NCBI RefSeq assembly: GCF_949774975.1
Contig: NC_083105.1
Span: forward strand, 75,594,924-75,658,923
Direction of reading: 5' to 3'
DNA from: Lagenorhynchus albirostris
Lineage: Eukaryota > Chordata > Mammalia > Artiodactyla > Delphinidae
Length of the DNA: 64,000 nucleotides
The position numbers and the translations under genes are program-made. Of the stretch, positions 1 to 11,502 are shown one piece after another. The notes under the pieces were generated by a model. It was not told the DNA's origin. It searched no databases and was given only the letters and a program-made list of their open reading frames with translations. How positions within the stretch are numbered: the stretch's first letter is position 1; every line of letters starts with the position of its first letter.

Positions 1-1300
1 AACTATGTCTTGTATTGCCCTTGTGATTGATGGGAACATTTTCATACAGTAATTGGCCATTCAGATGTCATTTTTATTTAAGTGCCTCATCAACCATCCT
101 GTCAATTGTTTATGAGATTCTCTGTATTTTCTTATTGATTTGTGGGACTTTATATATTTTTCTAGAAATGAGTTTTTGTCAGTTATATGTTGTGCAAATA
201 TTGTTTCTCAGCTTGTGGCTTGAATATTTACTCTAATATATATAGTATTATATTAACTAGTACATTATTATATATGTGTGTGTGTGTATGTTTAACAAAT
301 TGACAAAACACTGTTTATTGAACAGACCATCCTTTCCCTATTGTCATATATCAAGTGTCCATATATGCATGAGTGTGTTTCTGGACTCCCAAATCTGTAC
401 CATTGATTTTTTTGCTTATCCTTAATCCAAAACATAGCTTCCTAATTTATTTTCCAATAAATGTGATCGTCATTAGAATAATCACCAACTCTTTAATTCT
501 TTTTAATTAAATTGCTTTTGCATTACTTATACTTCATATTTTAATATGTATTTTACAATATCCACAAAAAAACCCGATTGTAATTTTGTTTGTGATTGTG
601 TTTCATGTTTAGAATGATCTGAGCAGATTAACATTTAACAATACTGAATCATTGATGGCAGGAATAGGATATCATCCTGCATTTATTTAGTTCTTTTAAA
701 ATGTATATAAATAATTTTTAAAGTCTTTAATGCAAAGGACTTGTACATTTAATATGGATATATTTCATGCTTTTTGATTTCGCTGTCGATGATACCATTT
801 TCTTTCCATATGGCTTGTATCTGGTATATAGATATTCAATCAATTGTTGCACATTTGTCTTATATTCAGAAAACTTGATAAGTTTATTTTATAAATATAA
901 TGGTATATCAGCAACTTACTGAATTATTCATCAATATTATATTTCTCAATAATAATAGCTTTATGTTTTCTTCTAATGTTTGCCTTATTCCAAGAGTTCT
1001 AAAAAATAAGTCTACTAGAGATAACAACAGGCTTCCTTGCCTTCTTCCTTTGTTCAGAGAGAAAACTTTAAAAACTTTTTTCAATTTTATTGTAATTTTT
1101 TTGCTGGAGTTTGTAAATATACTTTATCAGGTTATGGAAATTCTTCTCTATTACTAGTTTATTAAGATTGGTAACTAATTTTACCTGATGCTTTCATTGG
1201 TATTTAAGTATGATTTAATGTGTGTAAAAATGCCTGTATAAATGATGATCATTATTTCTAGGTTATCAAGGCAAATTGCTAGTAATTTACAGGCGTTGGA
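1..1300 (-). mobile_element. Ancient L1 (L1M-type) fragment, antisense
   Basis: Read on the minus strand, this stretch follows LINE-1 ORF2 from the reverse-transcriptase region towards the C-terminus, and it runs off the left edge of the window. Recognisable blocks on the plus strand are the 'gcaaatattgtttctcagcttgtggcttg' region near 195-225 (given only as a landmark), the 'tttattgaacagaccatcctttccc' block near 315-340 and the 'tttctggactccc' block near 378. The rest is heavily mutated and AT-rich, with no open frame of useful length. A short TG run sits at 275-290. The family is clear, the subfamily is not, and the right end is approximate. Confidence 0.7.
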
Positions 1301-2604
1301 CCTATGGTTTTGACTCCTGCTTTTACCTAAACTGATTAACACTTTGACAGAAAAAAAGTAAAATAATGATATATTTATTGCAAAAATAAGAAATAATATT
1401 TAAAATTAATTTTTCAATTAGTTGAAGTGATAATGCAGCTGTTTGCTTGCATATCACAGAAAACATGAGACGAAGGATGTCATCTGTACATTTTAGGTTA
1501 ACATCAAAGAGGAATCCTATGAAATATTAACAGGAACAGAATTAAAGTATGTATAGGTAATTTTTAAAGATTCTAATGTTCCCTGTAAAACTAATAATTG
1601 GATAGACATCAGCATTATTACTTCCCCAACATTAAAATTTTTTAAATGATTCAAAATTTAAATACAGTAACTTATGAAGTAACCAGGTCCCATTATGACT
1701 GACCACTGAAGGGTAGATTGCATGAGGCACAATTACACGAGCCCAAGTGCCAGCTTATTCCCACTACTTCCCTCAAAGCAATTTTTACAGGGGATACTAG
1801 TTACACGTATAAGCTATTGATACATATTTTTCTTTTGACCAATCATTTAATTGTAGAGAAGGACACCATTAATCATCATTCTGATTATAATACAAAATAA
1901 AAGCAGAGTGAAAATCTAATATCTTTATTCAGAATATGGAAACAGCAATATTCCTTGAAATATTAAGGAAAATATAAAGCACACCTAGGTTTCACCACAA
2001 TTACAAGTTGCATCAGTAAATGTAATTGCTCTGTATTACAGCAATTACTTTAAACTGTTTAGCCTTCTGTCCATAGGAGGGTTTTGTTTTTCTAATAGTA
2101 TCAGGCCATTAAATGTGCTGACCAGTGTTATCATTGAATTTTCCTTTCCTCCTAAATCTCATGACAATGAAAGCATTTCTGCAGAGTCTATACAAAGTCA
2201 CTAGGCTGGAGCTTGTCACCCAGTAATAGACTCTGTCATTTATGAGTTCCCACTTTATGTCACTCCTGAATGCTTTCACCTGAACCATTACTGAGCAACC
2301 TGAAATGTGGGGATAAATCTGCCACTGTGTTCTGCATACAATGACAGATCATCTGAGGGTGAAAGAGTCTCAGTGAGAAGAGAGCCATTTCTATCACACC
2401 TCCCCTCTGCCTATGTATATGCATGCCTGAGCAGGACGAAACTCTGCTTTCTTACAGTGTTATTTATTGGAAGCTGTTACTCCGTTGCATTTTTCACTCA
2501 CAATTTGACACTTCCTCCTACAATGTAGTTGCTGCAGCGAACACATCTTTTCTGTTGTAACTGCTGTCAGTAAAGGAGAGTTAATTTCCTTCTTGCTGAT
2601 TCTC
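1301..2604. other. Unique AT-rich DNA, no feature recognised
   Basis: I see no repeat family, splice-flanked exon or long open frame here. The part from about 2040 to 2600 is less AT-rich than its surroundings and could be older unique sequence, but nothing in it is diagnostic. Confidence 0.4.
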
Positions 2605-2795
2605 AATTTGAGCATCTATGTGCCAGGCATTCTGCCTGCAGTTTGCATTCATTATTTCATTTAGTTCTTATGGCAGCCCTATGGAATGGATATTATTGCC
2701 TCCCTTTTAAAAAATGTCCAGGTCACAAACATAGTAAGTGGTGCAATAACTATTCAACCTTGATTTCCTCTGATTCCAAACTCTCTGCCCTTTGA
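2605..2795 (-). repeat. MIR SINE, antisense, degraded
   Basis: The plus strand shows the reverse complement of the MIR core and tail: 'atgtgccaggcattctg', then a 'tcatttagttcttatggcagccctatg' block, then a degraded counterpart of the tRNA-related 'ggtcacacagctagtaagtgg' segment. Order and spacing match MIR (CORE-SINE), an old mammalian family that is no longer mobile. Ends are approximate. Confidence 0.7.
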
Positions 2796-3683
2796 ATGGG
2801 CTGCGTCTCTAGTGTTTGTGCACATAATGTATTATTAGCATTGCATTTAAAAAATGTTTTTAAGTCATTAAATATACATACAACTGCTGCATATAACTTA
2901 GATGTACAATTAAATCATCATGATAAACCAAACAATATATTCAGAAGTCAGGGTAATACCTTAAAAGCCCCTGTTTGTTCCCTGTCAACTTCATTCCCTC
3001 GGGAGTAATAACCACTTATTCCAAGTTATGTGTTATTAAATCTCTCTTTTTCTTTAGAGTTTTACTATCCATGTAAGATATATAATACGTATGTATATAC
3101 ATTTAGTTCATTCGTTCATTCATTTCTAGTGCATTTGTCAATTTATATAAATGAAATTAGTATATATTCTTTTGCAGCTTGCTATTCTCAGTTAATGTTA
3201 TGCTTTTGAGATTCACCCAATTTGATTCATGCAGCTGCAGTCTATTCCATGGTTGATGGACATCTGGGTAGTTTTCAGTGTTTTACTCTTATGAACAGGG
3301 CTGCAAGGAAAATTCTGGTTTCATGTCTGCAGAAGCCTATGTGTAGGATTGTCTCTAGGATGTATACCGAGTAGTGGGATTGCTGGGTCATAAAACATGC
3401 ACTTGTCAACTGTATTAAATAACGTCAAATTATTTTCCAAAGTGGCTGCAGCAATTTGCTGTAAGACGAGCAGTTGCTAGGTAGTTAATAAATGTGCCCC
3501 TTTCTCATATCTTTGGCAATAATTGGTTTTGTCCAACTTTGGAATGTTTTCCAAATTGGTCACTGTGGTTTTGATTCACATTTCTCTGCTCTCTAATGTC
3601 CCTTTATTATTCATGTTTTATCTGTGAAATCTTTGTTCATATATTTTTACCATTTTAAAATTTTGTTAGTGGTCTTTCTCTTA

Positions 3684-3702
3684 CACACACACACACACAC
3701 AC
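3684..3702. repeat. (AC)n microsatellite
   Basis: Uninterrupted CA/AC dinucleotide run of about nine units inside the L1M copy. Confidence 0.9.
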
Positions 3703-4180
3703 AATTTACTCACTCACTTATATATCATAAATATTCTCTTAGAACACTAATTCTTTGTGAGTTATATTTGTGGAAAGTATTTTCCACTTTGGCTTATCAT
3801 TTCTTTTCTCTAGACCAACAGAAGTTCTTAAATTTATAATGTTCTTCTTTTTTATAACTTGTGAATATTAAGAAATTATTCCCTACCCAAAGCCATAAAG
3901 TTATTCTCTTATATTATCTTCAAAAACCATATATAAATTTCACTTATGCATTTAAGCCAATGACATATCTGGAATCAACTGTTGTTTGTGTTGTAAGATA
4001 AGCATTCATCTCCTTTTTACATAATGATAATTATTTTTGTATACCCATTTATTTATTAGTCCACCTTATCCCCCAAGAATGTATAAGCTCTGTGATAAAT
4101 TTGATTACCACATATAAATGACTATATTTCTATTTGGGTTGAGATTTCAATTATATAAATACATAGATCAGTTTGGAAAG

Positions 4181-4542
4181 TATAATTGAAGAAACACACA
4201 AAAAATGTTAAGCTCCTAAAAATGAAAAGTAGTAAAGCAAAAATACAAAGACAGGGCTTCCCTGGTGGCGCAGTGGTTGGGTGTCCGCCTGTCGATGCGG
4301 GGGACGCGGGTTCGTGTCCCGGTCCGGGAGGATCCCACGTGCTGCAGAGCGGCTGGGCCCATGGGCAACAGCTGCTGGGCCTGCGCGTCCAGAGCCTGTG
4401 CTCCGCAACGGGAGAGGCCGCGGCAGTGAGAGGCCTGCTTACCGCAAAAAAAAAAAAAAATATATATATATACAAAGACAATGCAAGAATATATATTAAA
4501 AGATAATATATAATGAACCATTTGTTTTTTCCCCAGAAATTT
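4181..4542 (+). repeat. Left arm of inverted repeat (split by a SINE)
   Basis: Without the SINE at 4254-4470 and one copy of its target duplication, this arm is about 130 bp. It matches the reverse complement of 5241-5372 almost base for base. Shared blocks include 'aaaatgttaagc', 'ctaaaaatgaaaagtagtaa', 'agataata' and 'taatgaaccatttgttt'. The SINE is present only in this arm, so it inserted after the inverted duplication formed or after the arms separated. Confidence 0.85.
4254..4470 (+). mobile_element. CHR-family SINE (tRNA-Glu derived), short form
   Basis: The element starts 'gggcttccctggtggcgcag' and carries a tRNA-Glu-like head with RNA polymerase III box A (about 4264-4275) and box B 'ggttcgtgtcc' (about 4309-4319). 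The body ends 'gtgagaggcctgcttaccgc', followed by an A run and TA repeats. The target-site duplication 'tacaaagaca' is perfect at 4244-4253 and 4471-4480. CHR SINEs are non-autonomous and are thought to be mobilised by L1 enzymes. The short length compared with the copy at 4876 marks the cetacean-type form. Confidence 0.95.
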
Positions 4543-4875
4543 GCAACCTTTAGCCAGTCTATAAAAATAATATTTCTATCAATTTTATAGGTCTTCTCTA
4601 AGGTTTTATTTTTCCAGTAAAGACCATTTTGTTATATCTGATAAAATGTACTTTATATATTACTTCTGGTATATGTCATTAAATTTTTTTGCACAGTCTC
4701 AATATTAAGCTAAAAGTTTACTTTCCTAATTTACTAAGACTTTCTAATCATAAGATGATATATAATTGTATTGCCCCTTTTTCTGCAGGTATTGTCACAG
4801 CCATATAGCTTCCTTTCTTTAATTTGTTAATGTTTAAAAACATATTGATCAGTTTTCTGTTGTTAACTTAATCTA

Positions 4876-5232
4876 GGGGCTACCCTGGTGGCGCAGAGGT
4901 TGAGAACCCACCTGCCAATGCAGGGGATACCGGTTTGGGCCCTGCTCAGGGAAGATCCTACATGCCACAGAGCAGCTAAGCCCGTGCACCACAACTGCTG
5001 AGTCTGTGCTCTGGAGCCCGGGAGCCACAACTGCTGAAGCCCACCGGCCACAACTACTGAAGCCCATATGCCTAGAGCCCATGCTCTGAAACAAGAGGCC
5101 ACCCAGTTAGAAGCCCGGGCACCGCAACGGAGAGTAGCCCCTGCTCACTGTAACTAGAGAACGCCCGTGCGCAGCAACGAAGACTCAACACAGGCAAAAA
5201 TAAATAAATAAACAAAAATAAATTTAAAAAAA
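4876..5232 (+). mobile_element. CHR-family SINE, long older form
   Basis: The same tRNA-Glu-like head is present ('taccctggtggcgcagagg'). The body is about 350 bp and includes the repeated 'gccacaactgctgaagccc' type segments missing from the short copies, ending in AAATA repeats. Target-site duplication 'ttaatcta' lies at 4868-4875 and 5233-5240. Divergence in the head and box B ('ggtttgggccc') shows it is older than its neighbours. The long form is shared among cetartiodactyls. Confidence 0.9.
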
Positions 5233-5240
5233 TTAATCTA

Positions 5241-5372
5241 GAATTTCTGGGAAACAAACAAATGGTTCATTATGTATTATCTTTTAACATATATTATTTT
5301 ATTGTCTTTATATTTTTGCTTTTACTACTTTTCATTTTTAGGGGCTTAACATTTTTTTGTTTCTTCAACTCT
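5241..5372 (-). repeat. Right arm of inverted repeat
   Basis: This is the reverse-complement partner of the left arm at 4181-4542, uninterrupted here. It begins next to the right target duplication of the long SINE. The spacer between the arms (4543-5240) is about 330 bp once that SINE is discounted. Confidence 0.85.
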
Positions 5373-5438
5373 CTGCAAGTATATGTGTGAGACACGACTT
5401 ATCTCTAGATGAATGTTTAGGGAAAAAAATCTATTCTA

Positions 5439-5650
5439 GGGGCTTCCCTGGTGGCTCAATGGTTGAGAGTCCACCTGCTGATGCAGGGGACACGGGTTCG
5501 TGGCCCGGTCTGGGAAGATCCCACATTCCGCGGAGCGGCTGGGCCTGTGAGCCATGGCCGCTGAGCCTGCGCGTCTGGAGCCTGTGCTCCGCAACGGGAG
5601 AGGCCACAACAGTGAGAGGCCCGCGTACCGCAAAAAAAAAAAAAAAAAAG
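5439..5650 (+). mobile_element. CHR-family SINE, short form
   Basis: Complete short-form copy from 'ggggcttccctggtggctca' to the A tail at about 5631-5649. Box B 'ggttcgtggcc' is near 5495. Target-site duplication 'aatctattcta' is perfect at 5428-5438 and 5651-5661, showing ordinary L1-type insertion into the L1M background. Confidence 0.95.
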
Positions 5651-6090
5651 AATCTATTCTAAAGCTATTTGACTATTGTGTGGAAAATTCAGAATTTATT
5701 ACTGATTCAGATTCTCTGAATCTGTTAAATTTCCATTTAAATTTTCTATTTCTTTACATCTTAGTCAAATTAAATTATTCAGGGAATTTATCCACTTAAT
5801 AAGTTTTCAAAACTACTAGCATACAAATATTCAATTTTGGCACCTAATATTTAAGTTTTAATATCCTACTTTTGTACTTTTATTTACATCTTTATTACTG
5901 TTACAGTTCAGTTGTATATTCTCTTTATCTTTATTTATCTTGCCAAAGTTTGTCTATTTGTCTCAAACATAACCCAAGCACTCCTAAGTCAATATATCAT
6001 TTTAAAATAATTAAAAAGCCACGGGTATTTAAAATTACTCAAACCAATAGATATAAAAAGAAAAAAGGCTGGAAAATAAATATTTAAATG

Positions 6091-7734
6091 ATCACAGTTT
6101 CACATTTAAACAAAATAAACCAAAAATATTAAGTAATTATAGACTATGTCTCCTGTTATGATGTAATTTCATAAACAAAAAGTTCATCCTTCTAAAAATT
6201 GAGATATAAATAGATAGTAAAAATTAAAGATTTAGTTTAAAACAGTGAACACTCTTTTGCTATGGAAGGTGAAAATATTTTTACACGGTTTTGTTTTAGA
6301 GTGGTACCTCCATCTCAAGACCTACCCTTATTTTTCTAAGATATGATGATAAAAGGGAAATATTTATTAATCAGCATTCTTTTAAGCAGTAGAAACTCAT
6401 CATGGTGGTGGAAAGTGTAATGTTTACTAATGGAAAATGTTATGCTTATTATAAAGCAAGTCATTTCCTCTCAAATTTAAGAGTAATAAATATTATATCA
6501 GTACATATAACCTTTTTTTAACAATGTTTTTATATTATGCCCCTTGCAGTAAAATTTTCAATCCCTTTTGAAGAAGGAAGAGGCATATCATTTCCATTTC
6601 TCTGAATTAGGATTTTATAAGTATACTTGCAGGAAGTAGTTACTGAATGATAATAAGTAATATGCTATGGTGTATTAATGAATTCAGGAAATCATTTGCT
6701 TCTTCAGGAAAGTATGAATGTCTTGAAATTTTTAAAAATATTAGTAGAATAGTGATGAGAGAGTAAAGATTGAATTGCTTTGAAATGGTAGAGAGAGCTA
6801 TTTACTTGACATTCATATGCAATAGGGTGAATATTTTAGTGTATTAAATAAATATTTTATCATCTGCAATCCTTATTTAAAAAATGTACATTGATCCCCA
6901 GTAAAAATTATACCATGGAGAAACTGAGATTATAGAGTTTTGTACATAAGACAGAATTTTTCAATACCCCTTACATAATGTTTCCAATAACTCTTTAATA
7001 TGTTTGCCACCTTAAGATGGAGGATATAGCAAGGAGAAAAGTGAGAAATTGAAGGAGAAAGAGAGTAAAGTATGAGAGCCCATTACTCATATTTCTGCTT
7101 CCTCACAATGAAACCATAAGGTGGGGTTTGGAGTTCTATGAGAGGCCTCAAACAAATGGAGAAACCTGAAGCTACACAATCAAGAGCCTGAAACACAGAG
7201 TGTCCAGGAGGATAGATTCGGTGCAGAGAGATGTTAGGTTTGGCAAAGGGAAAGAATAGCCAGTTGACCTTGAAACAGCACTATTACATCCATGTGATCT
7301 GTACATTATTTAGTGGATCTAGCATTTTCTTTAATTCCTGTTTGTGGACAAAGTACCAGTGCACCATTGAAAGGCAAAGGCTAAAATATCAGGACAAAAC
7401 TGTCACTAGCAATGAAGTCTTTAATCTAACACAGTGAGCTAGATTAAAGCGGTTTTGGTGATAGCAAGGCACAGTTTAAAACAGATGGGATTAATTATAC
7501 CAGAAAGCTCTCCAATCAAGGGAAGACAAAGCACAGATTTGCATCAGAAAGCAGAGAGAATTTAGCGGGTCAGCTGGGATCTCAGGCATCCTGCCCTCCA
7601 CCCACAAAATGTAAATTTACATAAACCACAGAGCCGCAATCCCACTTATATTGGAACATTGTTAGAGATGATATTTATCTAATCAGAAAGACAAAATAAT
7701 TTCATTGAGCTAGATTTATCAGTGTCAAAAGCAA
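6091..7734. other. Unique AT-rich DNA, no feature recognised
   Basis: No recognised repeat or coding signal. Short open frames here are the length expected by chance in AT-rich DNA and lack splice or codon-bias support. Confidence 0.4.
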
Positions 7735-8109
7735 ACTAATAGCCTCCCCCAAAGATATCCATGTCCCAATTCCCAGTACAGGTGGAAATGTTACATTACA
7801 TGGTAAGGAGGAATTTAATTTGTAGCTGGAATTAGGGAGAATGGCTTGAATGAGCCAGATGTGCCTAATGTAATTACAAGTGTTTTAAAAGTGGACGTGG
7901 GCGGCAGAAGATCAGAGTGATGTGAGGTGAGAACTCCGCCAACCCTAAAAGGTCTCTCCCCTAGAATCTCCAGAAAGGAACACAGCCCCGCTAGTACCTT
8001 GGATTTAGCCCAGGAAAAGTCCAAGCTACAGAAAGGTAAGAAAGTTTGTGTTCTTTTAATCCACTAAATATGTGGTAATTTGTTACAGCAGCCCTAGAAA
8101 ACTAGAACA
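7735..8109 (+). mobile_element. MaLR-type (MLT1-like) solitary LTR
   Basis: The sequence runs from 'aaagatatccatgtcccaat' through 'tacaagtgttttaaaagtgg' and 'ctccagaaaggaacacagcc' to 'ggtaatttgttacagcagcc'. This order of blocks is that of ERVL-MaLR LTRs of the MLT1 group, which are ancient and non-coding. No internal region is attached. The subfamily is not resolved and the ends are approximate. Confidence 0.65.
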
Positions 8110-8469
8110 GTGAGATTAAACCAAATTTTTGCTTTATGCTTTTATTTCTTTGCTTCTTTTTCTCTGTATTCAGTGAGGGGGTGTTTATGGGGAAAAAAAA
8201 TCAACTCAATTATAGAGTACTAGAAAGAAATGTGTGCGTGTACTTGCAGCTCTGCCAAACAGTTCTCAAAGATGGAGAGATGACTAAATTTATGTTTCCT
8301 GATAAATCTTGTCAAGTGCCTAATGTAATTTGAGTTTTTCTTATAACTTTAGAAAAATGATATATTTCATTTGTTCCCTTCAAAATCTACCCACTTTATA
8401 AGTTCTACTCCTGTTATCTTTTATCTCCAGGCTTTTTTTTTTTAATTTTAAATCTGAAAAGCAATTTCT

Positions 8470-8960
8470 TACTGATCTTGGATATCCAACTGGTTTCTGA
8501 AACTAATTATCTCTGATACTGAGCAAATTGCATTCCCTTCCAACCTGTTTTGGCACCAATCCTTGTTAATAATGTCTTTGTTATTTACACAGCCTTTGAA
8601 TTTAAAACCTTGAGGTTATCCTTTACTAAAAACTTTCTTCTTCCATGTCCATCTGGTGTACAAGTCTCTTGAATCTGGCTTTATTCTTTCCTTTACCTTT
8701 GCCACAATCTTATTCTCATCATTTCTCACCTGGACTATTGCAATAACATTATAGTTGCTCTCTCTGTTACCATTCTATTTCCCATCCAGACATCTTCATG
8801 CTCTTGTGAAGCTTCCCTTACAAAATCCTGCTTTTGATATTAATTTGTTGGCAGTCATCACTTTATTTCTGCTCCCTATTGACCCTAAGCCACAGCCACC
8901 TCTCCTCTACAAGTCACATAGTCGTGATCTACTCATGTTCTAGTCATGTTCTTACTGTAA
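8470..8960 (+). mobile_element. L2 (LINE-2) fragment
   Basis: Degraded LINE-2 sequence. Blocks such as 'tctcacctggactattgcaa', the pyrimidine-rich 'ccatgtccatctggtgtac' part and the following 'tgctctctctgttaccattc' part match the L2 3' half in order. No open frame remains. Confidence 0.65.
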
Positions 8961-10500
8961 TGTCTAATAAAGAGCTTGGAAAACTTCATGTGTCAAATAA
9001 TATGTGTAAATAAATAAAGGTCAAAATAGTTGAAGCCAGCCCATGCAATAGTAATGGATCAGAGAGATTATATCATCTTTGCTGGTAGTCCACTGACAGA
9101 GGAGGAAAAGGAATCTTTTCCTCCTGCAGCTGAAATTGCTTTAATCACCATCACCTGCTTGGTTACTACATCCAAGCCATTTTGACAAACTCAAATTTGA
9201 TCTATGTATTAAAAGACTGATAATTATTTTAAGAGGCTGTTGTTAATTAACCTAGGACAAAGGAGATTGAAATTAGTACATAAAAAATACACCCACTGTC
9301 CAACAACTTCCCTATATCTTTAGTCCAATAGATAATTTTTAGTATTTTTATTGAAAGCAATAGGTTCACCCAATCTATGAATGCAGATATTGATATGATC
9401 TACTAATCAGAACGTTATCCAAATTCTTAAGCTGACGTTAACTCACCTTTAAAAGAGTATTCCCTGGGGTAAAAAAGTAGGAAAAGTACAACAAAGCAGT
9501 TCACCATTTGTTTCTGTCCTTAAACATTGTTGCACACCTGATTATTCCAACAGGCCATTATTTTTTCTTGTCTAAGTTTAATTTTATTTTGTTTTCATTT
9601 GCATGGAACCTGGTCAAACTGGCACTCACCCAGACATTAAATGGATCCTTGTTTATTTTCCCTCAGCTCTTTGTGAGGGCTAGAAAAGCACAATGGTGTT
9701 ATAAAATTGTTGCCTTGTTGTTATAAAACCTCTCCTTTTATAAATTATACTGTCCCAAGAAGTATTATACTATCTTTCATATTACTTTACTAAGCACCAA
9801 CATTAATATAAAGTAGTATTAAAAAGGCACATGCTGATGATAAAAAAGCTGAGGTTTATAATGGAAATGTAAGTTTTCTAAGCCACTCTGCGTATGCTCC
9901 CTTTAAAAAAAAGGGAAAGAGAAAAAAAGTGTTTCTACTTAGGGAATTTGGAGATTCCATCCTCTGTGAGGTGGTTGTGAAGATGACAGAAGACATCTAC
10001 ATCTATACTGAGGTTGGGATGGTGTTACATATCAGTGAAATAAGCTATTTTGGAGTGAAAATATATAGGCACTTTTAAGGTTGTGTACTTTGGGTAAAAC
10101 TTAACACAATATGGTTTCCATGGAAAATGCTAATAAGTAGTAAATTCAGAAGTGAAGGGTTTGAAATTCCAGATTTTTCTCTCCTCGTAAGATAAACTGC
10201 TGCTGAGTGCTTAGTTCTGGTTGCATGTTTTTGTTTGTTTTTAAGAAACTTTTTGCTATTGCTATCTTAACTTTAGAAATTCTTTTGATTGAGAAATAAC
10301 GTTTTTTATTTTATTTTATTTATCCCTAATATGAGCCAACCCCTCTCAAAATGTTAGGTCATTCAGTTGCCTGTGAAGATGTGGAAACTTAGAAACTTTA
10401 TTGATTTACCCCAGCCCCCTAACCTAGGAAGCAGCAGAGTTGGTCTCCAAGACTAGGTTTCTCGGCTACAAATCGGTAATCTTGTCACTGCATGATATGA
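8961..10500. other. Unique DNA, no feature recognised
   Basis: AT-rich unique sequence with simple A and T runs (for example near 9905-9930 and 10300-10325). Nothing supports a gene or a named repeat. Confidence 0.4.
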
Positions 10501-11502
10501 TGTATTAGTTTCCTAAGGCTGCCGAAACAATATACTACCAACTGTGTGGCTTAAGCAAAAGAAATGTTTTCTTTCACAGTTCTGGAGGCTAGAAGTCCAA
10601 GATCAAGCTCTAAACAGGGTTGGTTCCTTCTGAAGGCTGTGAGGGGAAATCTATTCCATTCCTCTCTCATAACTTGGTATGAGTAGTATGCTGGGAATTC
10701 TTCACATTCCTTGGCTTCTGAATCATTCAGATCTCTACCTTCATCTTCATGTGACATTCTCTTGGTGAGCATGTCTGCCTCCGTGCCCAACTTTCCCCCT
10801 TTTTAAAGATTCTAATTAAATTGGATTAGAGCTGTTAAATTAAAACTGCACCAGACAAGATGAACAGCCAAAGAAAATTTTATTCAAGGATATTGCAAGA
10901 GATGTCTAGACTATTATAATAAAGAGATTGAACTCAACTCAGCTGAGACAAATGACAAGAGAATTTTTAAGCTCTAGGGTGAGCTAGTGGAAAAGTACTG
11001 AAGGGGATGTTAGTAGAGTAGACTGGCTACCTGTGTTTGCTAATTGAGGCTTATTGAAGTCAGGTTCTTACCCTCCCAACAGAGACTAGGAGATAGGGTC
11101 TCTGTCTTTCTTAATGATTACATTTCAAGGGGATGGCTCCCAGGTCTTTGAGAAAGACTTTCTTGGTTATAAAGCAAGGTTATATCAAGGTTAAAAAGCC
11201 TGGCAAGTGGCTGAGAGAGGATTTACATCTTAATGAGGCAGAGAAAGAATTTACAATTGCAAGCTTTTTTAATGTCTAAAAAGAGAGAGGTCAGGGGCCT
11301 AGTGTCAGGAAGAAACCTGTCTGAAGTTTAGGCAAGCTAAGCAGAACTGTTATGTCCCTCTTAAGTGAAAGCCCACCCTAGAGACAACATTTTAAATTTA
11401 GTCCCCACATAAAGATCCTCTTTCCAAATACCCTCACATTCTGAGTTACTAAAGTTAGAACTTCAACATATTTGGGGGGAACACAGTTCAGCTCAAAACA
11501 CA
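10501..11502 (-). mobile_element. MaLR-type LTR, antisense, split by another LTR
   Basis: The left part (10501-10832) starts 'tgtattagtttcctaaggct', the reverse complement of a MaLR LTR 3' end. It continues through 'cagttctggaggctagaagtc'. The right part (about 11368-11502) resumes at 'gcccaccctag' and runs through 'cctctttccaaataccctca' to 'gttcagctcaaaaca'. The two parts are contiguous in the family consensus, so the 535 bp between them is a later insertion. It is the same LTR group as the copy at 7735, in opposite orientation. Confidence 0.7.
10833..11367 (-). mobile_element. Probable solitary retroviral LTR nested in the MaLR LTR
   Basis: Read on the minus strand, this block ends '...aataaaattttctttggc' followed by about 40 bp closing in 'tttaaca'. 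That is an LTR-like polyadenylation signal, R/U5 layout and CA end. It interrupts the MaLR LTR at the 'ggattagagc/gcccaccc' position. Near-identical 5 bp flanks 'agagc' (10828-10832) and 'aaagc' (11368-11372) could be the target duplication. There are no coding sequences. I do not recognise the LTR family. Confidence 0.55.

Larger units (their letters stand above)
2975..6090 (-). mobile_element. Decayed L1M copy, antisense, interrupted by SINEs
   Basis: The plus strand reads as the reverse complement of an old L1 from its 3'UTR into ORF2. Near 3190-3450 it shows the typical 'gggattgctgggtcata' and 'ttttccaaagtggctgcagcaatt' blocks. Around 3960-4060 is the 'ggaatcaactgttgtttgtgt' counterpart. 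Around 4800-4860 and 5690-5940 are ORF2 blocks. The frame is destroyed throughout. Three CHR SINEs (4254, 4876, 5439) have landed in it, and an inverted repeat occupies 4181-5375, so L1 identity between those points is patchy. A short AC run lies at 3684-3702. Confidence 0.65.

Noticed and set aside
4264..4320. tRNA-Glu gene
   Set aside because: The box A and box B similarity belongs to the SINE head. The cloverleaf is not preserved and the element has an A tail and target duplication.
4122..4521. Overlapping 66-119 codon frames on both strands
   Set aside because: They lie inside the GC-rich CHR SINE at 4254-4470. The same frames recur at every SINE copy (5357-5662, 16534-16943, 20975-21249, 36095-36404), so they are repeat shadows, not genes.
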